DNA from: Pomphorhynchus laevis
Taxonomy: Eukaryota > Acanthocephala > Palaeacanthocephala > Echinorhynchida > Pomphorhynchidae
Assembly (NCBI GenBank): GCA_012934845.2
Contig: WNNJ02000487.1
Location: 186,001-250,000 of the forward strand
Direction of reading: 5' to 3'
Length of the DNA: 64,000 nt
Shown: positions 26,641 to 37,841 of the stretch, one piece after another
Position numbering within the stretch: position 1 is the first letter of the stretch
How the letters are laid out: each line of letters opens with the position of its first letter
The notes under the pieces: generated by a model
Database searches by the model: none
The model's input: only the letters and a program-made list of their open reading frames with translations
Told to the model about the DNA's origin: nothing
Made by a program: the position numbers and the translations under genes

Positions 26641-29530
26641 ATGCTATATTTAACATATTTTATATTCAACAAACAGTCTTTTACTATAAAATATAATTAT
26701 ACATCTTTTATAATTTATATATTACTATTTAATAAATATTTAATTTATTACTTTGCAGTCATTTATACCATTGAAATGCTGATGACTCTTTTTGTTCTGC
26801 GCATTGCTTTAATCCTATCTACAAGCCAACAGCTTGTAGAACACAAGCTGTTAGAATACAAGCTTTGATATAATGCATGCCTTAGTTTCATTATTTATAT
26901 ATTATAAATAATTTATATATTGATTTATATTTATAATTTATATATTACAAAATATGCTATCATATTTATTTATTTTCTTATGGCTTAGCGTATTTGGATA
27001 TATTTTGAAAAATATTTTTGGAATATCTTTTAAATCAATTAAAATATCTTTTGATTAATTGGATACAAGAATTTTTAAATGTGTGTTTTATTTTGTATTA
27101 CTTGACATATTGTCTGATGTTACTTATTTTCAGTAGTGAACTTTAAAATAAATATTTAAACTAACTGATTTTGATGGATTTATTAAATTTGGAATGTTAG
27201 AGCAGAATCAAGGATAATAAGTTTATTTTTATGTTTTGCATCATCAAAAAAACAAAATACAATTTGTTTGTGAATTTATTATTTGGGAAAACAATTTTCC
27301 AGCTTCATAATTCCAAATATATGAATACGTAAATTATAAATAATAGGACTAAATCAAAATAATATCAACAAATTTATAAATTGGAGGAATTTGCGTATAA
27401 TGGAACTAAGTGGTAGATTAATATGGCAATTGTTTACCCTGTAGAGTTTTGTCTCCTAGTACGTCATCGTAATGCCCTAAATAAATATAACATTTATTTA
27501 CCCTTGCACTCTATATTTCTCATTAATTTAAATTAATGTATTTATCAGTAATTAATATATTTCTCATTAATATTCATGTATTTATCATTAATAAATATAT
27601 TTCTCATTAATATTTTTGCTTATACAAAATTTCTCAGTATTAATAATTGCACAGAACTAAGTGGTAAAATCTGAATTAAACAATCTTTAATATTTGGCAC
27701 GAAGAAAATGATGGATTATACTATGTGGTGCGAAATGCGAAGCAGACAAATTCTGCGTTGAAATATTCATTATTACACATTAATTTCTCTGAAAATATTT
27801 GTTGCTGTTTTATTTTTTAAGTTTAAACTTTGGAACAATCAAAACACAAATATATTTTTCATGTTTCGCTAGTATAAATATAAAATTAAAATAGTGTTTA
27901 TTGATCCTGTTCCGAAATTCAAAATATACATGTTCTATTTTGCTAGAGAAAAATCTGTATATTTTGTCGATGCTTGCAAAATCCAGCGAAATGTAAAAGT
28001 TAATTGCATTTAATTATTGATCCCGGTCCAAAATTATCTGTTTAAAGTATAAAGAATGAATTCAAATCACTTATTTTTAAGAGATAACTAATAATTTACT
28101 CTTTTTAGATATTTTTATATCGCATTTTAGTTAACGCTTCAATTATTCAGTCATCAATGCTAGCATATTATTTTCAATAACTAAGTAGCGATTAAAGTTT
28201 TCACAAATATAAAATGCAGGTGTCATTATTTGTAGCATATTATTGGATCTTTTTGTCCGCACATATTGGTTCGTTCAATGGATTCTTTTTATTTTAATCA
28301 CAGATAATCATAATTTATGGATACAGTGTGAGAAAAGTTTAAAGTAACTTTATGTATTTTGTTATTTTTATAGACATGACGCAATATTTATGTCACAAAT
28401 GAGTGTGATAATTATGTGATATTAATTAGATAATTTGATTAAAAATTATTGGTTTATGCTAAAAATATGTTTCCTTTTGTAATTATCACGTGAATTATAA
28501 TGTTTATCATAAACTCGTTTATTTTAAAATCGATATTCTTACCGAAATTCATTTACTTTCTCTAAATTTTTAATTTCTTAATTTTAAACATTATGTTCTA
28601 ATTTATGATATAATTTTAAATTTTATTAAAATCTACGGTAATTAGGTAAATCGATGTACTCGTACTGTGAATATTTTACAGTCAGATTGTTTTAAAGCCA
28701 TTTACAGATGGTACATAATTTACTGTCTAAATAACAAAGCATTTAATATTATGACAGTTGAACGTCATAACGTTCAGCATTACGACATGTTGAATTCATA
28801 AAAAAAGCCTTAAATATTATTATGAAATGAATTTAGTTTCAATAACTTTAAAATTAGAGGCACTTTAATTCATTATTTGAACATGCATACTCGACAAAAA
28901 ATATATTTGGCCTATAAAAAATGTTGGATTGTAACATATAATGATAGTTTAACTCACTCTTTAGTAAATTGTATGATACACTGAATGGCATTATTTTAAT
29001 TCACTAAGTATTTAAACAAATCATATAAATATAACTCCAAAATTTTATAAAATTTCAACAAAACCAAGGTTTATATGTAGTGATTTTAAATTTAATCATA
29101 TTTTCGTCTTTATAAACAAAATACTCAGAGTAATTAAAACACACTTTAAAACATTTTTTTAACATTGTAAGGTGATCGAAAGTGTTTTATACTGTTATAA
29201 AACACTATTTCAGCATTAATTCCTCAAAATAATTTTTAGAACACAGAGGGAATTTTAAAGAATATATTTTAACCAAGATTAAGAAATTAAAATGTACACC
29301 TTAATTTTAAATATTACATTTCGATTTTAGAATAAAATTTATTTATATCTTTTATAATCTATCATCTTCTAATAATCTATTAATCTATCATCTTCTAATA
29401 AATGATAGATTTTATATCAGCTGTTCTTATTTGAATTGAAAACATTTTAATTAGGATCAAGAAATTAAAACGTAAAGCTACATTTTTACAATTTAAATAT
29501 TGCATTTTAACTCTAGAATAAAATGTTGAT
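26641..29530. other. AT-rich spacer, one short repeat
   Basis: No exon with family support was found. A GATGC-hairpin-AGCGAAATG repeat followed by TTATTGATCC lies near 27970-28023, and a reverse-oriented relative (TTTCGCTAG) near 27863. A doublet ATCTATCATCTTCTAATA occurs near 29360-29400. Confidence 0.4.
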
Positions 29531-29639
29531 GAAAAGCATTTTTAACTTATGCTTTCAAGAGATAGTGAGAAAATTCTGCGTGAATTATGTACGCAATCAT
29601 GTTTAGCCAGACGCGGAAGAACGACGATAACAGTAGCAA

Positions 29640-29720
29640 GTACCGTTTCGTCATCAGAATGACTCATCAGTGCCAGATATTACCCACTACTAGATACAGA
29701 GGAGGACTGGCAGACGGCAC
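29640..29720 (-). ncRNA. type III hammerhead ribozyme, all core bases intact
   Basis: Read on the minus strand from 29720: GTGCCG (stem III, 5' strand), then the cleavage triplet end TC with predicted cleavage between 29713 and 29712, TGCCAG (stem I), a 30-nt loop, CTGGCA (stem I), CTGATGA (core), GTCAT TCTG ATGAC (stem II, 5 bp), GAAA (core), CGGTAC (stem III, 3' strand). Stem I is 6 bp, stem II 5 bp, and stem III 6 bp with one G-U pair. Every invariant hammerhead core position is present, and the open end is at stem III, so this is a type III ribozyme, unlike the type I copies at 43-45 kb. No second copy lies nearby, and the host element, if any, is not recognisable. Confidence 0.85.
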
Positions 29721-30693
29721 ACGAGTCATGTGTTTGAAGTTCCAGAAAGATTTCTGGTAACTTCACATTAAGTGCTAAATCAGCACTACTGATTCACCAA
29801 ATAGGATCATTAGCAAAAGCACTGGCAAATGCAGCGCTGGTCTCTTTTATATCGGCTAATATCTTTTTAAATTTTCAAGAGTGAGTGTGAGACCATTCCG
29901 CTTAAATTTATAAATAAAATATTACACAATTTATTTATATGTGTTTATATATTTTATTTATATATTTGATGGAATCAAAAAGAAGACGAAAACAAAAACA
30001 AAAATAACAAGCATTTATAAAAAAAATTAAGATTGTATTTAAAAAATAACTATATAATAACAACTATTGATAATGCGATTAATAACTTTGTCTTCATATG
30101 CAAAGAAAATATGAAATATTGATGATGTTTCAATTACATTTTGTAATTATTTTGTAATTATTATATTATTATGTTAATTATGTTATTATATTATATTATT
30201 ATATTATGCAATTATTATATTAATCTATAATGGATAAAAAGTATAAATTTTGAATCAGATAATAAAACTATAACTATATTATATTAGAATCCAAAATTAC
30301 AAAAATATAACTTCTAGGTTTAGATGTTGTATTTATGAATCTGAGCTCATAAACCCAGAATTACGTTTCCGACAAAAATTAAGAAATAGCTTCAGGTCAA
30401 CTAGGTACTTTTTGGTACCTTGTAAAAATTTTCACCCTTAAGGAAAACAATGAATTGTGATTTTGAATATAGAGTTAATTCAAAAGTCTATGCATCGCTT
30501 CAAGTAAACAAAATTCGTTCGTTCAAGTGAAGAAAATCTGGTTAATATGTAATATTAAGGGATTTTACATTTTTGGTACATTGTTTGATTGAATTATTGT
30601 AAATAATAATTATTTAATTATTATTAATAATTATTTTGGTGTCTTATTGTAAACAAAAATTCATGCAAGTCTTTCTCCGTGCTTGATTGTATG

Positions 30694-31166
30694 TTAACAG
30701 TTTTTTCTTTTAACTAATGTGTCTAACAGTTTCCTGTTGTTCAATACTACAACCTTGTCTTTTCCTGTCATGTCAAGAGTTGCTGATGAATATTCGAACA
30801 AAATTCAATTTGAAAAAGAAAATTTAAATGTTCCCTCTGTACAAATATTGTAATATATTATCCATTAAAAACATTATAAACATTATAAACATTATATATA
30901 AATATATAATAATACATATGAATAGATAAATAGATATAACTATAAATAAGTAATTTTATTAGAAACGTGTTCAATTGCAAGTTTATCATTAACTGTGCTA
31001 TCCTAAACTGTTCATGCTTCTTGCGCTGGCCATCACTCTTAAATGATGTATCTAACATCATTACTCCCATTTCATGGTCCGGATTATGTATGCAATAATT
31101 CGCTGCTCCATCCCTTCCAATGCGTTTAGCGCGTATATCTGAGCAACGACAATTTATCCTTTCTCT
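30694..31166 (-). CDS. exon(s) of an unidentified minus-strand gene
   Basis: An exon begins at 31166 after a convincing acceptor (TATTTTTGTGTTAG) and is open in phase 0: it contains CRCSDIRAKRIGRDGAANYC, IHNPDHEMGVMMLDTSF and KSDGQRKKHEQFRIAQ, ending perhaps at a weak GTTAAT donor at 30993 (exon about 30994-31166). Codon use and charge pattern look genuinely coding. About 190 bp downstream a second frame (30801-30694) reads SSATLDMTGKDKVVVLNNRK LLDTLVKRKNC in one run to a stop and could be the last exon, though its phase does not obviously fit. I do not recognise the family. The type III hammerhead lies 1 kb further downstream on the same strand. Confidence 0.45.
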
Positions 31167-31278
31167 CTAACACAAAAATATATTATATTTTTACTTTTAC
31201 AGTTAGTTTTGCATTTAATTGCGTATCTCAGATTTGTTACACGATGCTTCTTTTTTCAAGCAAACCTTTTCAAAGTTT

Positions 31279-31817
31279 TCTTATAAAGGACACTGTGTGT
31301 TGAAAGCTCGCAAGAATAAAGATAAGTTTTTTCATATAATGTCTATAAAACCATCATTAACAAAAGACACGAATTCAGGTCTACAAAATAATATTTAATA
31401 ATATAGTAATATAACATATAAATAATAAAATATTATTTATATAATATAACAATAAAATAATAATATATAATAATATTTTCAACAAAATATCATTAAAAAT
31501 ATATTTAAACTCTTAAGCAGAAACTTTTTATGGATGGATCACTTTGTATTAGAATAAGATACTAAATAAGCAAATTTTATTAGAAGAAATACGTCATTAT
31601 CACGTCTTAGGCCTCACAGCTATTTTGGGGCTTAATCCTTATTCTAATGCATCAAATGTTATTAGCCAATTCATAAAAAATTACTTTTATTTTAAATTTC
31701 AATTTTTAATTTCGACTTGATAGAAATTGCATTAAATCTTATCTAACGTTTATTAATTATTTATAATTATTTATAATTTAATTATTTAAATCCTATTTAG
31801 CATTATTTTTAATTTAT
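31279..31817 (+). repeat. long inverted duplication, arm 1 (arm 2 at 57395-57941)
   Basis: The block from TCTTATAAAGGACACTGTGT through the family phrase ACTTTGTATTAGAATAAGAT to CCTATTTAGCATTATTTTTA is repeated nearly identically, in reverse complement, at 57395-57941. It contains an AT tract, a short element and 90 bp beyond the usual element end. Confidence 0.9.
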
Positions 31818-32330
31818 AAATTGTCATCAGAGGAAATACGTCATTAGCATGCATTTGGCTCGACTGCTATGTAGGGTCGAGAAATTGGGGCCGAATCATT
31901 ATAACGTAACAATTCTTCCTGATGACCTATATTCTTTATTCAAATACATCGTATATTCTTATGGTTGTTATGACAATATTATTTTCACATGTATTGTTCC
32001 TATGCTTGAAACAGTAGCACGCTACTAATCAGCCTGATTGGGTCTCATCAGCTGCCGACCCATCAGCTGATAATACCCATCCAGGCTGATTAGTAGCGCC
32101 CTGATGTATCAAGAATAGGAACAATACCTGTGATGATAATGTCGTGCTATAACAAAAAGAATTTTAGCCCACAGATGCAATCAAGTTAAATGAAAATATC
32201 ACATATTATTTATTAGTCAATTCATAAACATTGATTTTTTCAATAAAATTTAATTATAATTTTTTTTATTTATTTTTAATTTATAAATTATATAATATAT
32301 GTAGACTCAGTTAGCCTATCTGATCTTTTA
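31525..32330 (+). repeat. short non-autonomous elements, copies H and I
   Basis: Copy H runs from 31525 to about 31815 and lacks most of the core. Copy I follows directly at about 31818 (TCATCAGAGGAAATACGTCA), has an eroded core near 31860-31915 and ends GACTCAGTTAGCCTATCTGA near 32325. Copy I is interrupted by the foldback at 31972-32142. Confidence 0.75.
31972..32142. repeat. foldback with about 70-nt arms inside copy I
   Basis: Arms 31972-32041 and 32074-32142 are inverted copies with small differences (shared: GTATTGTTCCTAT, CGCTACTAATCAGCCTG). The spacer has CATCAGCTG twice. The foldback sits inside a short element, like the one at 24.1 kb. Confidence 0.85.
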
Positions 32331-32334
32331 ATGA

Positions 32335-34220
32335 GCAATATCAAATGATAAATTCGTCAATTTATCAAATAATAAATCTACAGTTTTAATAAATACCGTT
32401 AAAAGTTATAATAACCTGTATACAAATTGAACATAACCAAGTGTAAATTGGAGATACTCTGTAGTTTAGCCATAACTATATATTTTTATCCTCCAAGATT
32501 TTAATATTTATTATTACATTCGCTAAAAATTTTAAGTTAATAAATATGGAGATATATCTTGAAGATATATTGTCAGTACGGTAATAATGATTATACTATA
32601 TTTCTAAACTTAATGCAAACTTATGTTTACTCTGTAAAGTTGTCTACATTGACCGTTTTGAACAACCAAAAATTTTTGAAAGCACGACTTGTACTACCTG
32701 GTTGCTTATCAACATGACAACAGAGTAGACATCGCCAATTAGTTTTCCAGCTTAACTTAAAATTTTACTATAATTAAAATAAAATTAATGTAATAAATTT
32801 ACAAAAATTAATGTAAATTAATATAAATTAATATAAATGTATATTAATTAATATAATTTGTGTGTATACATGGGATATCATTATTACTTTTGTGAATTCT
32901 GAATAAAATCCTTGAATTAAGTCCCTACAAATACCGTCCTGGGTTCCGAAACGTTACAGTTTAATTGTTCTAATTACTTTACACCTATAAACCAATAATA
33001 TTCCTAACGGATTTGGCTACTAATTCTTTTTTCCTAGACTGTTTAATTTTTGCAGTTTGCTAGTAAACTTTGTATGTCATGTCCACTACTTCGTTAATCG
33101 AAATGAGTAAGCTGTCATTGAGTATATTAATAGTTTTGATGTATTTTAATTAGTAAAACGTGTATTTTATATAAATTGTATTTCCAGGGTATTACCAGAC
33201 TCTACTTATTTCCTGTTTATAATGTCCCAGAATAATTATAATTGTTGCAAAGCTATGTATACAATTACTTTCATAACACCGCCAAGATTGATATGACTTA
33301 TCTGCTAATGCTTTATGTGTTATCATCTTTTATATATCAGGTAATCAATTTTATTTTGTCTTGTAATATATATAGATCATTAATTTTGTCTTTTACTATA
33401 TTGCTAAGCTTCGTGTCTCGTTTCAGCTGTCAAATTTTATAAGAAAGTTAAAGCTTTATTTGACATAAGCGCTTTATTTGACTTAAGCTTATATATCTGG
33501 TATATGTCGAAACACTATATTCTGTTTGGCAGCAGTTGTGTTAAATAGTTAATAGCCAGTCTTCTGGTACAGGTAATTTCTCTAAACATTTATAAAACAA
33601 GTGTTGTTTATAATAGAAGCATTTTATTTGGATCCTTTCCCCTTTAGTTTTGATAATATTGGCATTTATGTTTTAAATAAGTCACATTGCAACAGCTTAA
33701 TAAGCGTTAATATAAGTTTGGAATCTAGCTAGTCTACTACGCGTATTGATAATCAATGCTTATCTACTTGATGAGAAAATGTAAGTGATAAAACGGGTAA
33801 GGTCAATGCCAACAACCCTTTACATGTGCTTACTTTATTAATTACTACAATTTAAAACAATTTATATTGGCATTGTACATCGGTTGTACATGTCAGCCGA
33901 AATTTTTATTCGATATTAAGGCAATTGTATAGAGGATATCAGTAAAATCACTTTAAAATTGTGTTAATAATTCGGTCATTTTAATGGTGCTGCATTAAAA
34001 CTTATTTAATGGTTCGGATTTAAACGTTACGGGGAATCAAAATACACCGTCGCATTTTGAAATTCACGTGTTGTTGAAATTCGTTACTTTAAAATTAAAG
34101 GGGATTAACCTTGAATGAACTTTATGTAGCAAATATTGTATAACACCGTAATATTGTATTTTTCATTTGAATATTGAAGAAATTTTCTTAGACATTCACA
34201 GTCTTAAAAAAATCAGACTA
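32335..34220. other. AT-rich spacer, no supported gene
   Basis: Downstream exons of the sphingomyelinase gene would be expected on the minus strand here or further left. I searched by eye for the family's later motifs (THLHAEY, CGDLN, SDH) and did not find them. Confidence 0.4.
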
Positions 34221-34224
34221 GATA

Positions 34225-34500
34225 ATTGATTCTACGTATTTTATGTTATTTATAAATTAAAAATAATGGTAAATAAAATTCAAATAATGAAATAATTATA
34301 AATAATAAATAATTGTTATAAAAAGTCAATTAATATTGATAATAAAAGTCAATTATTATGAATTGACTTTATGGATTAGAGGTCATTAGGAGTAACTGCT
34401 ATGTTATTATGTTTCGGCCCCTATTCATAAGACCCAACATAGCAGCGGGGCCAAATACATGCTAATAACGTATTTCCTCTGGTGTAATTTGATTATCTAC
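34225..34500 (-). repeat. short non-autonomous element, copy J
   Basis: Reverse orientation, with a fully paired core: on the plus strand CTGCTATGTT 34396-34405 pairs with AACATAGCAG 34436-34445, and GGCCCC 34416-34421 with GGGGCC 34447-34452. It ends next to the sphingomyelinase exon. Confidence 0.85.
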
Positions 34501-34510
34501 TATTAATAAT

Positions 34511-34535
34511 CTTCGCAATTATCAGTATTGCGAAG
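34511..34535. repeat. small perfect hairpin copied from the sphingomyelinase exon
   Basis: CTTCGCAAT and ATTGCGAAG form a 9-bp hairpin. The plus-strand phrase at 34510-34528 matches the exon at 34845-34863 at 18 of 19 positions (TCTTCGCAATTATC then A or G, then GTAT). Confidence 0.6.
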
Positions 34536-34570
34536 TATGGGTAATTTGAAGTCTACACATTCCGACTCAC

Positions 34571-34911
34571 TTTCCAGCATACCAGTCACCATGCCAGATT
34601 TTGTATGGGTATCCATTAAGTGTGAATGCGTGGTCATACACTTGGGATATTGGGAATACGGAAAACACGCAGCATCCACTACCTACAAGTCCGCTGTGAA
34701 AGTAATGTGCGTAAATATATCGTGACTTTAGTGCATCTCTAATGCGGATGAAATCTGAATACATCCAGACTTCTTGCAGAGCGGTAATGTCGAATTGTTT
34801 TCGAATTAATTCTTCACCAATTTTAATAAGACGTTCATTCTTTTTCTTCGCAATTATCGGTATACCCCATACATTAAATGTGAGTACCTTGATATTGAAG
34901 CAATCAGACAT
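34571..34911 (-). CDS. SMPD2: neutral sphingomyelinase (SMPD2-type), first coding exon only
   Basis: The exon starts at ATG 34911 and ends at a good donor (AAA|GTGAGT) after 34571, in phase 2; it encodes 113 residues plus a partial codon. Motifs follow the Mg-dependent neutral sphingomyelinase branch of the endonuclease/exonuclease/phosphatase fold: LTFNVWGIPI (metal-site Asn), LQEVW (metal-site Glu), AHYFHSGLVGSGCCVFS and NGYPYKIWHGDWYAGK. The enzyme would hydrolyse sphingomyelin to ceramide and phosphocholine, at a membrane, in the family's known role. The catalytic Asp/His motifs and C-terminal membrane helices must be on later exons, which I could not find in the window. The gene may have long introns or be a truncated relic; the intact frame and donor favour a real gene. 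Confidence 0.75.
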
Positions 34912-35070
34912 TTTTTGCTTTCACTTATGAGTTTCAGATCAGTTTAACATATTTAAGCGTTTCTAAAATCACTAAAGAAACAAGTAAATTATTCTAATAA
35001 GATGGTACAATTAGATAATCACAACTGTCGTTATTTACGTTTTAGTTTTTACAATTAGTAAATAAATAGA

Positions 35071-35600
35071 ATCAGGTCAGTTAACTACGTCTGCGTATTT
35101 TATATTAATTATAAATTTAAAAATAATGCTCAATAAAACTCATATAATTAAATGAATAATAAATAATTATAAATAATAAATAATTGTTATATAAGATTTT
35201 ATATAATTTATAATCAAGTTAAAATAAAAAATTAAATTTAAAATAAAAGTAATTTTTATGAATTGACTAATAAATAACAGACGTTGTATCATTATAAGTT
35301 AATTGAGTCTTTTGATTATAAACTAATAAATAAATAAAAATAAATAATAATATAATTCTAAATCAATAAATCAAAATATAATAATTAGATAATAAATAAT
35401 TATAAATAATTATTATAAGATTTTATTTTATATCAAGTTTAAATAAAAATTGAAATTTAAAATAAAAATCAATTTTTATGAATCGAAAAATAAATAATAG
35501 ACGATGTATCAGGATAAGGAATATATGTCATAACGAGGAACTGCTATGCTATCAGGTTTCGGCCCATTTTTTCGACCCAACGTAGCGGCGGGTCAAATTT
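35071..35600 (-). repeat. short non-autonomous element, composite copy K (inverted relative of 8398-8965)
   Basis: Core at about 35535-35590 (CTGCTATGCTATCAGGTTTC). The segment 35278-35560 is almost base-for-base the reverse complement of 8411-8715, including the CGTTATGACATATATTCC variant found only in these two copies. Confidence 0.85.
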
Positions 35601-36060
35601 TATCAATCTTAAAACGCGTTTTCAACTAAACTTGAAATTTGAAAAAATACATTCCCTCTTAAAAAATCAACTAATATTTTAACTCAGTATTTATTCAAAC
35701 TAGAAGACGGCTAGAAAATATCCGTTTTCATTTACTTAAAAATTGTTCAAACTATAGTCGAACTATAAAATTAATATGAGAAAATCATATGGAATGAAAC
35801 TATTTTTTAAAGATAAACAATCCATTTAAATATATTTAAGTAAATAAAATAATAAAATCCAAAAAAAAATAAAATTTTGCTTATATAAATATCTGCAAAT
35901 TATCATCATTTTATCCATTTTTAGTAATTTTTTTGTAAAAATTAACTTGCTAATTTAAAATTAAGCAAAATTGTGATTTTCTTGGGTTTTATTACTAATT
36001 TACTCATATTAATGATACTTTATTTTTATATAATGTAATTCAGCTTTATGAAACGTCTTC
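35601..36060. other. AT-rich spacer, nothing recognised
   Basis: Low-complexity A/T sequence between a short element and a LINE; no frame or repeat recognised. Confidence 0.4.
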
Positions 36061-36089
36061 TACTTTGAAATATTTCTGTTGATTTTTAA

Positions 36090-37080
36090 TGGCGAAATTT
36101 TATACCACTAGGTTTTCGTGGGTACTTAAAAGATCGTTTGGCCCATTCAGCAATAGATGAAATGCATCAGTATTGTCAACATAACAGTCATCAGCTTGCT
36201 ATAGCTGTCTTTCTTGATTTTTCTGCTGCATTTGACCGCGTTTCCGAACCTTTTGTTATCTCTTCTCTCAGGTCCCTCGGGTTGCCTGCGAGAATTGTTA
36301 ACAGGGTGGAGATATTGTTGTATACCAAGCGATTCTTCTATGAAGACGACCCTGATACACGTCAGTTTTACCCTATTACAAGTGTGCCTCAGGTTCCACA
36401 CTTTCCCCCATCTAATATCTTGCTGCCTCCATTGAACTATACAAAACCTTTAAACGCGACCAACGTCTAGTGGTCTACGCTTATGATACTACATCCCTGT
36501 TCTCTGGACGCATGTGCAAAGATGTAATCTCTGACATCAGCCGTTTCTTTTTAAGATTAAAAAATCAGTTACCCATATCCAATCTTATTTTAAACTCCTC
36601 TTAATCGCAGATGGTTGTCTTTCATGGCGCTCCTACCACAAAGAAAAAAGTAAAGATACCAGCACTCTCAGCTTTCTTCCATATTGACTAATCAACCACT
36701 ACCTACCTTCACAAGTTGAGTAAAATACATGGGTTCACCATTACGCTAAACTGGTCAGTGAAAGCCGACATGGAGAGACTCAAACGTATCCTGAACAAAA
36801 CTAGGTCGGCCCTGAAACGGGCTCAGCATCTGTCATTAAATTGGAAAGCTCAAGTGCGCCTCTGAGGTACTTAGGCTATCTCGGGATTAGTCTTCTTTTT
36901 TTAAAAGGACGTCCCCCAGATCAAAGACTAAGGTTTCTCAAGCTTCTCATCTTGCGATTACCGAGCATTATCCGCCTCGATTGGATTCTTCGGGAAGTGA
37001 AAGACCTCGGGTGGTATAGTCGGAGAGCGGCGTGTTGGATTGGCTGGAGGGCTCAGATCCTTGTGGACCTAAGGCCGTGA
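36090..37080 (+). mobile_element. Jockey-like LINE, reverse transcriptase fragment
   Basis: The frame from about 36130 gives HSAIDEMHQYCQHNSHQLA, VFLDFSAAFDRVSEPFV and LGLPARIVNRVEILLYTKRF, matching the better copy at 46.1-46.4 kb. Further on are relics of QRLVVYAYDTTSLFSGRMCK (the catalytic YADD has become YAYD), YMGFTITLNWSVKADMERL, and a tail with LGYLGISLLF. Several frame changes make it inactive. It is 5' truncated and sits 0.8 kb before cyclin E, in the same orientation. Confidence 0.75.
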
Positions 37081-37841
37081 CACAATGAAGACTCCATTAA
37101 CGAATGAATGTTTTATGTTTTCTTTTTCTTCATGTTTTTCATTTTAAAACTTTTTAATGAAATTCTTATTATTAAAGTACAATTATAATGTATAATAGTA
37201 TAATTCAAATGTATATTAAAGTATAAAAGTATTTTTTATATCATAAAAGGAAATATAAGTTGGTTTCGACAGAGAAGTATTATCCTATCGTGTTTGATAA
37301 ACACGAGTTTTGATCTACACGAGATTATAATGTAAATTTAGATTATGACGATTGCTTTAGTCATTGAGGGTTTTTACAATTTAAGGATTGGTTATCTGAT
37401 TAGATAAAATATTGTTTTATCAAATTTCACGATAAAGTCAAATGTTGAAAAATAAAATCATAAATCATCGTCTGTATTGCAGAGGATCTCCAATTAGGAC
37501 ACGTATAACTAGCGCTGCATTAAAAGTTTAAAAAAGTACAGTTTTTTAAGCGTTGAAATGAAACAATCAAAAGTGTGAAATATGTTATTATTTTATTAGA
37601 AGAAAATCAATATATTGTCATTTTATTATTTATTATAATATAGTAATCTTAAACAAATCTAACGCAAACCTTAAAGACCACTGGGAACAATAAGAGAGAT
37701 ATCTGTGTTCAAAATTTTTGGACAAAGTTTGAATGATTTTTAAAATAATTTTAATTTTCAGATTTCACTGGAATATGTATTTTGTAAACCACTACATCAT
37801 GCAATAAAATCGATTATTTACAAATTTATCGCTGATTGATA
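37081..37841. other. 5' flank of cyclin E
   Basis: AT-rich. An in-frame TGA at 37833 lies just before the chosen start. No TATA box or other promoter element can be singled out in this base composition. A small hairpin (CGTGTTT GAT AAACACG) lies near 37290. Confidence 0.35.

Noticed and set aside
31972-32142. A CRISPR-like or tandem array because of the repeated CATCAGCTG words
   Set aside because: The repeats are the two arms of a foldback in a eukaryotic genome; there are no regular spacers.
33242-33442. 66-residue plus-strand frame as a gene
   Set aside because: Hydrophobic low-complexity translation of AT-rich DNA; no splice or family evidence.
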